From the NCBI GenBank assembly GCA_937922675.1, contig CALAJN010000009.1, positions 186,001 through 250,000 of the forward strand: DNA of 64,000 nt, given 5' to 3'. Each line of letters opens with the position of its first letter. Position 1 is the first letter of the stretch. The notes under the pieces were generated by a model that saw only the letters and a list, made by a program, of their open reading frames with translations, was not told where the DNA came from and did no database searches. Below are positions 51,472 through 62,193 of this stretch, piece by piece. The DNA comes from an uncultured Granulosicoccaceae bacterium (lineage in GTDB: Bacteria > Pseudomonadota > Gammaproteobacteria > Granulosicoccales > Granulosicoccaceae). A program made the translations under genes and the position numbers.

Positions 51472-54069
51472 TTATGCGGCATCACCAGCCAGAATGAGCT
51501 GCCCGTCCGCCGCATCAATCGCCACGGTGTCACCCGTGGCGTAGGCACCGCCAAGAATCTTCTCTGCCAGAGGATTCTCCAGCTGCTGCTGAATTGCCCG
51601 CTTGAGCGGCCTTGCACCGTACACAGGATCAAAGCCGGACTCACCCAACAGATCGAGGGCTGCATCAGTGATCGAGAATTCAAGCCCCCGACTGGCAAGC
51701 CTGGCTCCCAAATGCTTTACCTGAATACCTGCAATCAGACGGATGTGCTCGCGCGACAAGGGCCTGAACACAACAGACTCATCGATACGGTTGACAAATT
51801 CCGGGCGGAAGTGATCGCCGACCACCTCCATCACCGCCGTCTTCATCGCATCGTAGTCTCCACCTTGTATGCCATCGGCAGCGATTTCCTGAATGCGATG
51901 ACTACCCAGGTTGGATGTCATCACGATGACCGTGTTACGAAAATCCACCGTGCGCCCCTGTCCATCGGTCAATCTTCCATCGTCAAGCACTTGCAGCAGC
52001 ACATTAAAGACATCGGCATGTGCTTTCTCGACCTCATCAAGCAGGATCACCGAGTAGGGTTTACGCCTTACGGCCTCGGTCAGATAGCCCCCTTCCTCAT
52101 ATCCGACATAGCCAGGAGGCGCACCGATCAAACGCGCCACCGAGTGCTTTTCCATGAACTCGGACATGTCGATACGCACCATCGCCGACTCATCATCAAA
52201 CATGAAGTCAGCCAGAGCCTTGGTCAGTTCGGTCTTGCCAACACCCGTTGGCCCAAGAAACAAAAACGAGCCAATGGGCTTGTTCGGATCTGAAAGACCC
52301 GCACGTGACCGACGAATCGCATCAGACACAGCCCCCACTGCCTCATCCTGACCAACAACCCGTTGCCCGATCTCAGACTCCATGCGCAGCAGCTTCTCAC
52401 GCTCACCCTCAAGCATCCGTGTGACCGGAATACCCGTCCACTTGGCAACGATCTCGGCAATTTCATCCGCTGTCACGTTGACTGACAGCAGCGTCATCTC
52501 CCTGTCATCGGTTTCAGCCTGGGCCTGCTCCAGGCGCTTCTCAAGCGCCGGTATCTGGCCGTACTGCAACTCTGACATTTTGCCCAGATCGCCCGCACGC
52601 CTGGCTGCCTCAAATTCAAGGCGTACGCGTTCGAGCTCCTCCTTGATGCCACTGGCATTCTGGACCTCAGCCTTCTCCGCTGTCCAGATTTCCTCAAGGT
52701 CTGCAAACTCGCGTTCAAGCTCCGCTACGTCAACTTCCAGATCTGCAAGGCGCTGACGTGAGGCATCGTCGTTTTCCTTAGCCAGAGCCTCGCGCTGGAT
52801 CTTCAGTTGGATAAGACGCCTTTCCAGGCGGTCCAGCTCTTCAGGCTTTGAGTCGATCTCCATACGGATGCGGGACGCTGCTTCATCGATCAGATCAATG
52901 GCCTTGTCGGGCAACTGTCGATCCGCAATATAGCGATGCGACAAGGTGGCCGCTGCAACAATCGCAGGGTCTGTAATCTCAACACCGTGGTGCACCTCGT
53001 AGCGTTCCTTCAAGCCACGCAAGATAGCGATGGTGTCTTCAACGCTCGGCTCATCAACCAGAATCTTTTGAAAACGACGCTCAAGCGCTGCATCCTTCTC
53101 AATGTACTGACGGTATTCATCCAGAGTGGTCGCGCCAATGCAATGTAGCTCACCTCGCGCCAGCGCTGGCTTGAGCATATTGCCGGCATCCATAGCGCCA
53201 TCCGCCTTGCCTGCACCGACCATGGTATGCAGCTCATCGATAAACAGGATTACCTGGCCCTCCTGCTTGGAAAGGTCCGACAATACTGACTTGAGCCGTT
53301 CTTCAAACTCACCACGAAACTTGGCGCCAGCAATCAGAGCGCCCATGTCCAGTGAGAGCACGCGCTTGTCGCGAATGCCGTCAGGCACCTCTCCGTCGAC
53401 GATACGCTGCGCCAGACCTTCAACCAAAGCGGTCTTGCCGACTCCGGGCTCACCGATGATGACCGGGTTGTTCTTGGTTCTACGTTGAAGTACCTGTATG
53501 GCACGACGAATTTCGTCGTCACGACCAATAACGGGGTCAATCTTTCCTTGCTCGGCACGCTCGGTGAGATCAATGGTGTATTTCTCAAGCGACTGGCGTT
53601 GATCCTCGGCGTTGGGATCATTCACAGGACCACTCTGCACCTGCTCAAGTGTTTTCTCGACCGCCTTGAGATTGGCGCCGTTGGAAACCATGGCTTCGGC
53701 AGCAGGATTTTTGCGATCCTCCAAAGCGGCAAGAACAAACACCTCTGATGAGATGTACTGATCACCACGCTTCTGTGCCTTCTTGTCGGTCAGGTTCAGG
53801 AGCCTGGAAAGCTCATTGGACACTTGAACCTGCCCGTTTCCTCCCTGTACCGAGGCCATACGATCAAGCGCGCCGTCAAGACTTGACTTCAAGCCGCTGA
53901 CGTTGACACCAGACTGTGCCAGAACAGGACGCACACCACTGCCATCCTGATCCAGCATGGCGGCGAGCAGATGCACGGGCTCTATGAACTGATGATCCCG
54001 GCCCACCGCAGACGACTGTGCGTCCTGCAGGGCGAGTTGGAACTTGGACGTCAGTTTGTCCATTCTCAT
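51472..54069 (-). CDS. clpB: ATP-dependent chaperone ClpB
   Basis: The protein has 865 residues from ATG 54069, with GGAG nine bases upstream; a GTG upstream and an ATG two codons later are alternatives. It contains an N-domain ([21 protein letters not shown]), a first AAA+ module with [17 protein letters not shown], a coiled-coil middle domain (about 400-520, rich in E, R, L), and a second module with [17 protein letters not shown] and [25 protein letters not shown]. It disaggregates proteins with DnaK and small heat-shock proteins such as the one at 44005. The order clpB - pgeF - rluD - bamD - pilS - pilR is as in Pseudomonas, except for the inserted nuclease gene upstream. Confidence 0.97.
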   Translation of the reverse strand: MRMDKLTSKFQLALQDAQSSAVGRDHQFIEPVHLLAAMLDQDGSGVRPVLAQSGVNVSGLKSSLDGALDRMASVQGGNGQVQVSNELSRLLNLTDKKAQKRGDQYISSEVFVLAALEDRKNPAAEAMVSNGANLKAVEKTLEQVQSGPVNDPNAEDQRQSLEKYTIDLTERAEQGKIDPVIGRDDEIRRAIQVLQRRTKNNPVIIGEPGVGKTALVEGLAQRIVDGEVPDGIRDKRVLSLDMGALIAGAKFRGEFEERLKSVLSDLSKQEGQVILFIDELHTMVGAGKADGAMDAGNMLKPALARGELHCIGATTLDEYRQYIEKDAALERRFQKILVDEPSVEDTIAILRGLKERYEVHHGVEITDPAIVAAATLSHRYIADRQLPDKAIDLIDEAASRIRMEIDSKPEELDRLERRLIQLKIQREALAKENDDASRQRLADLEVDVAELEREFADLEEIWTAEKAEVQNASGIKEELERVRLEFEAARRAGDLGKMSELQYGQIPALEKRLEQAQAETDDREMTLLSVNVTADEIAEIVAKWTGIPVTRMLEGEREKLLRMESEIGQRVVGQDEAVGAVSDAIRRSRAGLSDPNKPIGSFLFLGPTGVGKTELTKALADFMFDDESAMVRIDMSEFMEKHSVARLIGAPPGYVGYEEGGYLTEAVRRKPYSVILLDEVEKAHADVFNVLLQVLDDGRLTDGQGRTVDFRNTVIVMTSNLGSHRIQEIAADGIQGGDYDAMKTAVMEVVGDHFRPEFVNRIDESVVFRPLSREHIRLIAGIQVKHLGARLASRGLEFSITDAALDLLGESGFDPVYGARPLKRAIQQQLENPLAEKILGGAYATGDTVAIDAADGQLILAGDAA

Positions 54070-54252
54070 GTGCGATTTCTCCACTAGGGGTTTGCTCCGC
54101 TCACTGCCATGAGCCCGACTATGCGGCGCTCGAGCAAACTAAGATTGACTACATGGAAGGTGCGGTCTGATGGCGCGGAATCAACTGCCGTTGGACTACC
54201 CGAGTTTGCGATGCGCCCGCCCCGAAACTACCGGGTCTACCTGCATGATGCC

Positions 54253-56064
54253 CTATCCGTGCAAACAACTCGCCCTGACCTCTGGCCCCGAGTTTCCTCG
54301 CGTAAACAATTCCCGCGCAGCTCCGGCGCCTCCCAATTCACGACCGGCGCTATCGAACAATCGAAACCTCTGTATCCGACCTACCTTGCACCGGGCGCGC
54401 GTGCGCGTCTCGGCATCTACATGGTGCCGGTCAAGCAAATTTGAAACACCAGCGCCGGGCACAGGGCCATTGGGCCCTACGAGTTGCAGCCTGAATCCTC
54501 CTTCATGCAACAGCCTGTGGCAGCTGCTACACAGCAAGGCTGCATTGCTCAAACCTGAGTGCCCGCCGTGTTGGCGGTGTACCACATGATGACCATCGAG
54601 ATGTCGAGTAGCACCGCAACCTGGCATCTGACAGCACCTGTCTCGCCCTCTTAGCGCACTCAACTGACGCTTGCTAAACACCGGGGCTTGTCGAGACGTG
54701 CCGATCACCTGATGCTCTTCGTCAGTTGCCAACAGGGTAAACCCGGACTGTTCAGCAAGGCGTCGAGCTGTTGCTCGGGAAATCGGGCCGTGCCCTTGTA
54801 CCTGCGGCCTTTCAATCAATGAAACGTCGCCCTCAGCACTCGCTCCAACGTCCGCCACCAGCTCATCCCCCAACAGTCGAACATCAACATTGACATGCAC
54901 TCGATACCGATCAGCCTGTGCAACGGCCTCACCCGCATGGGCCAGTGATCGACGACTCATCAACACCGCAGCATCAGCGCGCCTCTGTTGCAGCGTGGGT
55001 TCGACGTTCGCCTCACCCGGCGGCTCACCCGGGTGAGCACAAGCCGCCTCTGCATCATCCCCGGCGCTTGCGTCAGCAGCGTCGCCCGCATCACTATCGC
55101 CTCCTTCCTTGATCCAGTCTTCTGCCTGCTCGAGTGAGCGTAAGAACTCGGCAGCAAGATCATCAGGCAGGTCTACAGTAATACGAGTGGAATAGGCATC
55201 GAGCTTGCGCGTACTCAGCGACCTGCGCTCAAAGGCTCGATGCGCGGCGTGCGCCTCAGCGACATCACGCGAGTCACGCTCAGCAATCTCTGCGTCCTCA
55301 TTGTGATCCTGCCGGTGCCGAAAGCGACGGCAATATTCAGTTGTCTCTGTGACCGAGAGCTCCAGTGCAGCCACGGCAAATTCAGCGTCAGTATCTGCCG
55401 ATGCGTACCGCGTAATTTCACGCAATTGCGAGAAGGTTATCTGCCCCAATGAAAACAAGGATCGAAGCACTGGCAGATCGATTAACGCACGCCCCACTCG
55501 CAGGCGCTCAAACGCCGCTGTTTTGCCGATCCCCAGATAGACGTCCATCCAGACAGGCATGCTTCGACATCCATCGCACTCGTACAGCTTGGCATCGTCA
55601 AATTCCACCAGCAGTTGCAGCAACTCAGCCAGATTGCGCTCTGCGCCACGTGCGAGGCGCTTGAGGCGTGTACGCAAGTCAGCAGGATCGGTCGCAGGCG
55701 CTAGCGCGATATCACTTGATGTGGTCTGCTGATATTCAGTATCCGCATCAGGATGCCCGGCGATACGCGCGACGAGGGAGTCAAAGCTTGCGTGTCTTGC
55801 GTGTTGATCCGATGCACACAGACGCGCGCCTTCAATGAACGCTGCAGACAGCCTGAGGTGTTTGCCCTCTGCTATACGCTGTAAGACAGCGTCACCTGGT
55901 TTGCCTGTACCCGCAGCCTCGGTTGCTACCGCCGCCCTGGAGTTGTGCTCTTGCGCATCATAATCCGGCGCATCTTCAGCGATGACTAAGGGGCCGCCCA
56001 AACCGATGCTGGAAGCATATGACCACTGCCTGGTATTCGACTCCAGCAATGTAAATGTGCTCAC
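54253..56064 (-). CDS. DUF222 / HNH endonuclease domain protein
   Basis: The protein has 603 residues from GTG 56064 (GGGAG six bases upstream). The N-terminal ~340 residues resemble the DUF222 part of '13E12-type' proteins (ELLQLLVEFDDAKLYECDGCRSMPVWM, GRALIDLPVLRSLFSLGQITFSQLREITRYA). The C-terminus has an HNH nuclease: CQMPGCGATRHLDGHHV, then LSNAALLCSSCHRLLHEGGF. These proteins occur in multiple copies in actinobacteria and some proteobacteria and are often suspected mobile genes. Here it interrupts the conserved clpB-pgeF pair. The function is unknown, nicking of DNA being inferred from HNH. Confidence 0.88.
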   Translation of the reverse strand: MSTFTLLESNTRQWSYASSIGLGGPLVIAEDAPDYDAQEHNSRAAVATEAAGTGKPGDAVLQRIAEGKHLRLSAAFIEGARLCASDQHARHASFDSLVARIAGHPDADTEYQQTTSSDIALAPATDPADLRTRLKRLARGAERNLAELLQLLVEFDDAKLYECDGCRSMPVWMDVYLGIGKTAAFERLRVGRALIDLPVLRSLFSLGQITFSQLREITRYASADTDAEFAVAALELSVTETTEYCRRFRHRQDHNEDAEIAERDSRDVAEAHAAHRAFERRSLSTRKLDAYSTRITVDLPDDLAAEFLRSLEQAEDWIKEGGDSDAGDAADASAGDDAEAACAHPGEPPGEANVEPTLQQRRADAAVLMSRRSLAHAGEAVAQADRYRVHVNVDVRLLGDELVADVGASAEGDVSLIERPQVQGHGPISRATARRLAEQSGFTLLATDEEHQVIGTSRQAPVFSKRQLSALRGRDRCCQMPGCGATRHLDGHHVVHRQHGGHSGLSNAALLCSSCHRLLHEGGFRLQLVGPNGPVPGAGVSNLLDRHHVDAETRTRARCKVGRIQRFRLFDSAGRELGGAGAARELFTRGNSGPEVRASCLHG

Positions 56065-56159
56065 GATCAACTCCCTGATGCAGGCTGAAGATCATGCTGA
56101 CACGACTGAATCAGCACGTCATCACTCGGGAAGTGATAACTGTGTTAATTTACAGTATA

Positions 56160-56918
56160 TTATTTATCCAGCCATGCCAGCGTCGCCATACGTCCGCTGG
56201 CCTTGCCATCACGGCGGTGAGAGTAAAACCGGTCGCCATCACTATAGGTGCACCATTGCCCCCCGCTACACTCAATGTCACCCAGCGCTGCCAATTCGAT
56301 GCGAGCGAGCTCGTACAGATTTGCCAGGTACTTTCCCGCAGAGTGGCCCGCAGAGCAGACCTCCACAAATGCCGCTGCAAACTCCGGGCGGCGCACGACA
56401 AACGTCTCGCGCACCTCACTACCTACCTCAAAGGCTGTGGGCCCTATCGCAGGACCCAGCCACGCATAGCGCGGTGCACTGTCAGTGAACGAGGCAACCG
56501 CCTCCGTCAGAATGCCCGCGGCCAGCCCGCGCCAGCCAGCGTGAACAGCGGCTACGTGACTCCCCGCCTGATCAGTCAGCACAACAGGCAAGCAATCTGC
56601 CGTCATGATGGCTAGCACTTCACCGGGGACTTCTGTCCATGCGCCATCGGCTGGCTGCTCATCTTCACTGTCACTCATGACATCGCTCAAAACCGAAACC
56701 CGCGTTCCGTGAACTTGCCGCAGCCAAACGGGGTCAGCGGGCAAGTCATGCGCGTGTCGCAACAAACGCCGGTTTTCTGCAACAGCGTCAGCATCATCAC
56801 CCACGTGCAAACCGACGTTCATACTATTGAAAGGAGGCTCGCTGACTCCGCCTTCACGCGTGGTACACAACACACGCACGTGCGAGGGGGCCGACCACTC
56901 AGGCCGTATAACAGTCAT
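56160..56918 (-). CDS. pgeF: Peptidoglycan editing factor PgeF (laccase-domain, YfiH family)
   Basis: The 252-residue protein has the copper/zinc-type site motifs TADCLPVVL, AAVHAGWRGLAAGIL and VRQVHGT-like (LRQVHGTRVS). PgeF hydrolyses L-Ser-containing UDP-muramyl precursors (an 'editing' amidase); older annotation was polyphenol oxidase. The start overlaps the rluD stop by ATGA, as in many gammaproteobacteria, so the two genes are coupled. Confidence 0.94.
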   Translation of the reverse strand: MTVIRPEWSAPSHVRVLCTTREGGVSEPPFNSMNVGLHVGDDADAVAENRRLLRHAHDLPADPVWLRQVHGTRVSVLSDVMSDSEDEQPADGAWTEVPGEVLAIMTADCLPVVLTDQAGSHVAAVHAGWRGLAAGILTEAVASFTDSAPRYAWLGPAIGPTAFEVGSEVRETFVVRRPEFAAAFVEVCSAGHSAGKYLANLYELARIELAALGDIECSGGQWCTYSDGDRFYSHRRDGKASGRMATLAWLDK

Positions 56919-57973
56919 GGTCCCCCCGAGTCAGCGCGCGAATGGACCTGCGTCTCGGCGAGCGCCTCGCACAAGTCGAGCATGTCTTGCGGCAGTGGTG
57001 AAGAAAAACTCATCGGCTCATCACTCACGGGGTGCTTCAAACGCAATCGCGCGGCATGCAGGGCTTGGCGCGGAAACGCCCCGACAATTGCGCGGGTGTC
57101 CGAATCCTTGCGATGATTCAGCGCCTCGGCTCTTCCATCACGGTATACGGGGTCACCGATCAAGGGGTGGCCGAGCGATGTCAGGTGAACACGTATCTGA
57201 TGTGTACGGCCGGTCTCGAGCTGAACATCAAGGCGGGTGGCTCCGCGCAGGCGTCGTGCACAGTGAAAGTGCGTGACCGCCGGCTTGCCTCCGGGGGTGA
57301 CCGCCATGCGCTTGCGATCACGAGAGTGGCGACCAATCGGTTGGTTGACGGTACCGGTTTCGGGCGGGTGACCGATAACGATGGCGATGTACTCGCGGCC
57401 CATCTCACGCGCTTGCAGCTGCCGCACCAGGGCAGTTTGTGCCTGTAGCGTGCGTGCGACCACACAGACGCCGCTGGTGTCCTTGTCGAGCCTGTGCACG
57501 ATGCCCGCCCGAGGCACACTTCTGAGCGCGGGATCCCGGTGGACCAGACCATTCATCACCGTACCGCTGGCGTGGCCCGGTGCCGGATGCATGACAAGGC
57601 CCACCGGTTTGTCGATTATCAGAATGGACTCATCCTCGAACAGCACATTGAGCGACACCGGCTCGGCCACGACCCGCGATTCGTCCACACCGGGATCCAT
57701 CGCGGCCAGAACCGCCTCGGGCACATCAAGCCTTAGTTGCTCACCGCCGGACAAGCGTGACTTGCCCGCTACCTGCTTGCCATCGACCGTGAGGTGCCCG
57801 GCGGCAATCCACGCCTGCAAGCGGCTGCGCGAATACATCGGCCAGGCATTGGCAACAATCGCGTCCAGACGTACGCCCGCTTGCGAGCGAGCAACGCGTA
57901 CGCTGGCGGCGATAGACTCCGGGTCGCGAGCAGGCGCAGACTCAGGGTCGCTATCTGATGGCAAGACTGACAT
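56915..57973 (-). CDS. rluD: 23S rRNA pseudouridine synthase RluD
   Basis: The 352-residue protein has an N-terminal S4 domain (RLDAIVANAWPMYSRSRLQAWIAAGHLTVDG) and a catalytic RluA-type domain with HRLDKDTSGV (catalytic Asp) and GRTHQIRVH. It makes pseudouridines 1911, 1915 and 1917 in 23S rRNA. It lies divergent to bamD and coupled to pgeF, the arrangement typical of gammaproteobacteria. The N-terminus carries ~20 extra acidic residues before the S4 domain. Confidence 0.96.
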   Translation of the reverse strand: MSVLPSDSDPESAPARDPESIAASVRVARSQAGVRLDAIVANAWPMYSRSRLQAWIAAGHLTVDGKQVAGKSRLSGGEQLRLDVPEAVLAAMDPGVDESRVVAEPVSLNVLFEDESILIIDKPVGLVMHPAPGHASGTVMNGLVHRDPALRSVPRAGIVHRLDKDTSGVCVVARTLQAQTALVRQLQAREMGREYIAIVIGHPPETGTVNQPIGRHSRDRKRMAVTPGGKPAVTHFHCARRLRGATRLDVQLETGRTHQIRVHLTSLGHPLIGDPVYRDGRAEALNHRKDSDTRAIVGAFPRQALHAARLRLKHPVSDEPMSFSSPLPQDMLDLCEALAETQVHSRADSGGP

Positions 57974-58034
57974 GTCGCGATGTTAGTCCGGCAGACCGGG
58001 ATCGGGTGGCAGGGAACGCGACTATACTCGGCTC

Positions 58035-58835
58035 ATGCATCCATACCTCCAGATTCCTTGCCAAGGTCCGAAGACGAGCGCTCGCCGCGCAGCAACTGCG
58101 GTGCTGTGCGTTGCACTCCTTGCAATGAGTGCGTGCTCGACGCCACGGCCGGCCGACTCCGATGCGTCAACGACCGCCGAGTCTCTGTATCGCAGCGGCA
58201 AATCGGCCTTGAACCGCAGTGACTTCCTGACGGCTATCGATACCTTCGAGACGTTGGGCGCGCGCTTCCCCTTTGGCATCTATACCCAGCAAGCCCAACT
58301 GGACATCGCCTACGCGTACCTGCGACAAGACGAGTACGACAATGCAATCGCCTCGGTAGAACGCTTCATCAAGCTCTACCCACAGAGCGAGAGTATTGAC
58401 TACGCGTACTACATGAGGGGGCTAGCGCATTTTTCACGCGGAGGCTCCGCCTTCGAGCGCATATTTCCACGCGATATGTCCAAGGTCAACCAGAACTGGC
58501 TGCGGGCCTCGTTTACCGAGTTCGAGGCGCTTGTCAGGCGCTTCCCGGACAGCGAATATGTGCCCGATGCTATCGAGCGCATGAACTATCTGCGCGAGCA
58601 GATGGCAAGCCATGAGCTGCAAACAGCGCGCTTTTACTACGAGCGAGGCGCCATGGTCGCAGTGGTGAACCGTGTGACCTACCTGCTGGAGCATTTTGAC
58701 GGGGCTAGCCAGGTTGGCGATGCACTGGCCCTGTTGTCGGGTGCCTACACTGCTCTGGGGCAAGAAGATCGCAGTGCAGATACCTTGCGAGTGCTGGCGG
58801 CCACCGATCCGGAACATCCTGCGCTCGACAGCTGA
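58035..58835 (+). CDS. bamD: Outer-membrane assembly lipoprotein BamD
   Basis: The 266-residue protein has a lipoprotein signal (VLCVALLAMSAC, Cys34) and a TPR-rich body: ESLYRSGKSALNRSDFLTAIDTFETLGARFPFGIY, QAQLDIAYAYLRQDEYDNAIASVERFIKLYP, YYMRGLAHF. It is an essential component of the BAM complex at the inner face of the outer membrane. Divergent to rluD, and the next gene on the same strand is pilS, with an 82-bp gap. Confidence 0.96.
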   Translation: MHPYLQIPCQGPKTSARRAATAVLCVALLAMSACSTPRPADSDASTTAESLYRSGKSALNRSDFLTAIDTFETLGARFPFGIYTQQAQLDIAYAYLRQDEYDNAIASVERFIKLYPQSESIDYAYYMRGLAHFSRGGSAFERIFPRDMSKVNQNWLRASFTEFEALVRRFPDSEYVPDAIERMNYLREQMASHELQTARFYYERGAMVAVVNRVTYLLEHFDGASQVGDALALLSGAYTALGQEDRSADTLRVLAATDPEHPALDS

Positions 58836-58917
58836 GTGTTACGACGCCACTGTCAAGATCATGTGGCCTGAGTCACGAATGGTGCGAATCATGCTGTAGC
58901 GGGGTCACGTACTCCGT

Positions 58918-60603
58918 TTGCACACGCCACCCGTGCCAGCCCGCCCCTATTTCCCCGACACCGCCCCTGACGACGGCTGGTTGACGCCAGAAAATCGACA
59001 GACAGGCAAATCGTCTGCGCCCATCGTCGCGCCCAATACGCGACCCGATTGGCCCGTTCTGCTGCTGATCAGTCAGTATCGTTACTTTGTCCTGCTGGTG
59101 CTGGGCGGCGTGTACTACGCACCCGATACCCAAAGTGTGGTGGGCTCACGAGATCCGATCTTATTCGAGATCGCACACCTGTTCTGGTGCGTACTCGCCC
59201 TTGGATTTACCTATCTGATCCGAAAGCGGCAGCCCTCTGCCGAAGCCCAGCTGTACCTGCAGAGCTATCTCGATATCGTCTGTATCAGTCTGCTGATATT
59301 TGCCAGTGGCGGCAGCGTCAGCGGGCTTGGACCCTTGTTGCTGATCGGCGTTGCCCTGCTCTCTCACCTGGTGCCGGCTCGCATGGCTCTGCTGTTCGCA
59401 GCCATTGCATCCGTGATGTTGTTTACTCAGGAATTGATCGCCTCAAGCCTGCACCGAGACGCGATCGTGGATCTTGAACGCGCTGGAATGCTCGGTGCTT
59501 CGGTGTTCGCAGCTGCGTGGTTGATTTCGGTGCCGGTACGCAAGCTCTCATCACGTGACATCAGCGTACCGACGGTCTTTCGTGCTGGCCTGGACGTTGA
59601 ACAAATTGCGCGATTGAACGAAGAGATCGTGCAGGAACTCGACAGTGGCGTGCTGGTGATAGATTCAAACGGGCAGGTGCAGGTCATCAACGACAGCGCA
59701 CGTGTTCTGCTCGGAATGGAGTTCATCAACCTGCCGGCCCCCCTATCGGCCATAGCACCGGAGTTGCTTGATGATCTGCACGACTACCGTGCAAGCCCCG
59801 AACACCCCAGTCACCCGATTTCAATGACTGGCACCGGACAAACGCTCTTGCCTCGTTACAGCAACTTGTCAAATGGCGGAATCCTACTGCGTATCGAGGA
59901 TCACAGCTCAATACTGATGCAGTTTCAACAACTCAAACTTGCCTCGCTGGGGCGATTGTCAGCGAGTATCGCGCATGAAATTCGCAACCCTCTGGGTGCC
60001 ATATCTCACGCTGTTCAGCTCATCCGTGAGTCCGAGACTCTCAGCAAGGAGGACTACGGGCTCAGCGAGGTCGCGCTCAAGCACACTGCCCGGATCGACA
60101 GAATCATAAACGACGTCTTGCAAGTATCCAATCGCCCCCCGGCTGCACCTACTGCATTGAACGTAACCGAGGTCATCACCGATTTCTGTCAAAGATTCAT
60201 CAGCGAACGCAAGTTGAAAGAGAATCAGGTGATGTGCACAACATCAGCGGCAGCGACAGCCTTCTTCGACCCTGATCAGTTTGATCAAGTGATGTGGAAT
60301 CTGTGTAACAACGCACTACTTCACAATTCAGGCAAACACGTCCTCATCACGATCGATGTCAAGCAAACCGCTTCCGGGTATACAACCGTAGACATCATGG
60401 ATAACGGAGAAGGCATAGAACACTCCGAGATGCAAAAGGTGTTTGAGCCCTTTTACTCAAGTAGCGATAGCGGCACAGGCCTGGGTTTGTTCATCGTGCG
60501 CGAGATCTGTGAGGCCAACAAGAGCAGCATCGACTGCATCCCGACCACGACAGGCGCACATTTCCGACTAACGCTCACAGGTGAGGGAAATCTCGCTGCA
60601 TGA
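58918..60603 (+). CDS. pilS: Type IV pilus sensor histidine kinase PilS
   Basis: The protein has up to 561 residues. The start is unsure: TTG 58918 (GGGG upstream) or GTG 58933. The N-terminal ~50-200 residues hold about six membrane helices, then a PAS-like part, the HisKA motif SASIAHEIRNPLG and an HATPase domain (MDNGEGIEHSE and GTGLGLFIVREICEANK). PilS phosphorylates PilR in response to pilin levels in the inner membrane. The stop overlaps the pilR ATG (ATGA). Confidence 0.94.
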   Translation: MHTPPVPARPYFPDTAPDDGWLTPENRQTGKSSAPIVAPNTRPDWPVLLLISQYRYFVLLVLGGVYYAPDTQSVVGSRDPILFEIAHLFWCVLALGFTYLIRKRQPSAEAQLYLQSYLDIVCISLLIFASGGSVSGLGPLLLIGVALLSHLVPARMALLFAAIASVMLFTQELIASSLHRDAIVDLERAGMLGASVFAAAWLISVPVRKLSSRDISVPTVFRAGLDVEQIARLNEEIVQELDSGVLVIDSNGQVQVINDSARVLLGMEFINLPAPLSAIAPELLDDLHDYRASPEHPSHPISMTGTGQTLLPRYSNLSNGGILLRIEDHSSILMQFQQLKLASLGRLSASIAHEIRNPLGAISHAVQLIRESETLSKEDYGLSEVALKHTARIDRIINDVLQVSNRPPAAPTALNVTEVITDFCQRFISERKLKENQVMCTTSAAATAFFDPDQFDQVMWNLCNNALLHNSGKHVLITIDVKQTASGYTTVDIMDNGEGIEHSEMQKVFEPFYSSSDSGTGLGLFIVREICEANKSSIDCIPTTTGAHFRLTLTGEGNLAA

Positions 60604-62039
60604 CTTTCGAAAAGACACTGAACAACATCAGCACGATTCTTGTCATAGACGATGAGCCGGATATCCGAAAGCTCGTTGCCTTGTCGCTTTCACGCATTGG
60701 CGTTGATACACAGGCAGCTGCCAACCTTTCCGAGGCGCGTACACTCCTGAGTGAGTACTCCTTCGATGCCTGCTTGTGCGACATGCGCCTGCCAGACGGC
60801 GATGGGGTCGCGTTTGTGTCTGAACTGCAGAAGGATTACCCAGGACTACCAGTAGCGGTGATCACAGCGCACGGCCATGTAGAGTCTGCGGTTGAAGCGA
60901 TGCGCAATGGTGCTTTTGACTTTGTTGCCAAGCCTGTTGATCTGGGCATATTGCGCCGCCTGGTTTCGCAGGCCATAGAGATCAAGAAGTTGGGGCAAAA
61001 GGCACTGGAGGCAGATTCCCCTGTCAGGATAGAGCGTCGAAACATGGCCACGCGACTGCGGCAGGGCGAGCGTTTTGTGGGCAACTCTCCTCTCATGCAA
61101 TCACTGAGAGAGCGCATAAAGAAGGTTGCCCGAACCAATGCACCGATATGGATCACCGGAGAATCCGGAACGGGCAAGGAACTCATCGCAAGACTCATTC
61201 ACGCCAATGGACCTCGCGCCCAGATGCCCTTTGTTGCCATCAACTGCGGTGCCATTCCAAGCGAATTGGTCGAAAGTGAATTGTTTGGGCACTTGAAGGG
61301 AGCCTTCACCGGCGCACATCAGGATAAGGACGGACTTTTTCGCGCAGCCAACGGAGGCACACTCTTTCTGGATGAGGTTGCCGAGTTGCCACTGCATATG
61401 CAGGTCAAAGTGCTACGGGCCATACAAGAGAAGGCTATCCGCCCTGTGGGGTCACACCGTGAGAACACCGTAGATGTGCGCCTGTTAAGCGCAAGCCACA
61501 GTGACCTTGCCGACCGCGTAGACGATGGCAGTTTTCGGCAAGACTTGTACTACCGTCTGAATGTCATCACAGTAACCTCCCCTGCCCTGCGCGAACGTCG
61601 GGAGGACATTCCGGCACTGGTTAGCGCGATACTGGACAGACAGACCGCAGGCTCTGAGCGCAGCATGAGTCTTGACTCCAAGGCAATGGATCGCCTGCTG
61701 AGCCATGACTTCCCTGGTAACGTTCGCGAACTGGAGAATATTCTCGCCCGTGCCAGTGCCATGGCCGAAGGTGGTCTCATCACCGCTGATGAACTTGAAC
61801 TGACGCATGTAACCGATGAAAGCTCAAGTGGCGCTTCGAAAAGCCGCAGCAATGAAGAGACAGCAGACTTGACACCTGAGGCCTCTGAGCAGGCAATGGA
61901 AGTCACGAACGTACTCAATGCACTGAACGAAACGCGGTGGAATAGACGAAAGGCCGCAGAAATCCTGGGGCTGAGCTACCGCCAGTTGCGCTACAAGATT
62001 CAGCAACTGGGCCTCGACAAGGATGATCGTGCTGCCTAG
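60600..62039 (+). CDS. pilR: Sigma-54-dependent response regulator PilR
   Basis: The 479-residue protein has a receiver domain (VIDDEPDIRK, phospho-Asp in CLCDMRLPDGDG, AVITAHG, AKPVD), an AAA+ domain ([46 protein letters not shown]) and a C-terminal Fis-type helix-turn-helix (ETRWNRRKAAEILGLSYRQLRYKIQQLGL). Phosphorylated PilR activates pilA with sigma-54, and the adjoining pilA gene here has such a promoter. Translationally coupled to pilS. Confidence 0.96.
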   Translation: MTFEKTLNNISTILVIDDEPDIRKLVALSLSRIGVDTQAAANLSEARTLLSEYSFDACLCDMRLPDGDGVAFVSELQKDYPGLPVAVITAHGHVESAVEAMRNGAFDFVAKPVDLGILRRLVSQAIEIKKLGQKALEADSPVRIERRNMATRLRQGERFVGNSPLMQSLRERIKKVARTNAPIWITGESGTGKELIARLIHANGPRAQMPFVAINCGAIPSELVESELFGHLKGAFTGAHQDKDGLFRAANGGTLFLDEVAELPLHMQVKVLRAIQEKAIRPVGSHRENTVDVRLLSASHSDLADRVDDGSFRQDLYYRLNVITVTSPALRERREDIPALVSAILDRQTAGSERSMSLDSKAMDRLLSHDFPGNVRELENILARASAMAEGGLITADELELTHVTDESSSGASKSRSNEETADLTPEASEQAMEVTNVLNALNETRWNRRKAAEILGLSYRQLRYKIQQLGLDKDDRAA

Positions 62040-62050
62040 GCAGCTAGTTT

Positions 62051-62087
62051 TGTCACTTGTTGCCAATTTCAGTGTCAACAAGTGACA
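62051..62087 (+). promoter_or_regulatory. Perfect inverted repeat with TGTC motifs upstream of pilA (candidate PilR site or pilR terminator)
   Basis: TGTCACTTGTTG (62051-62062) and CAACAAGTGACA (62076-62087) are exact reverse complements separated by 13 bases. The stretch has TGTC three times (62051-62054, 62073-62076 and as GACA at 62084-62087). PilR of Pseudomonas is reported to bind TGTC-type repeats upstream of pilA. The site lies about 107-143 bp before the -24 element, as expected for a sigma-54 enhancer. The stem could also end pilR transcription, though no T-run follows. Confidence 0.6.
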
Positions 62088-62193
62088 GCACTGTTAAACA
62101 ACGCCATGTGACGTAGTACACGTTACTCGCTGTAGTGTGCACAAGGTCTCTTCACGCAGCGTGTTTTTTGTGCTCCAGACGGTACTTCAAGAC

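Noticed and set aside
54070-54252. Sigma-32 promoter for clpB
   Set aside because: Only partial -35 and -10 matches with wrong spacing were found; control by heat shock is likely but not shown.
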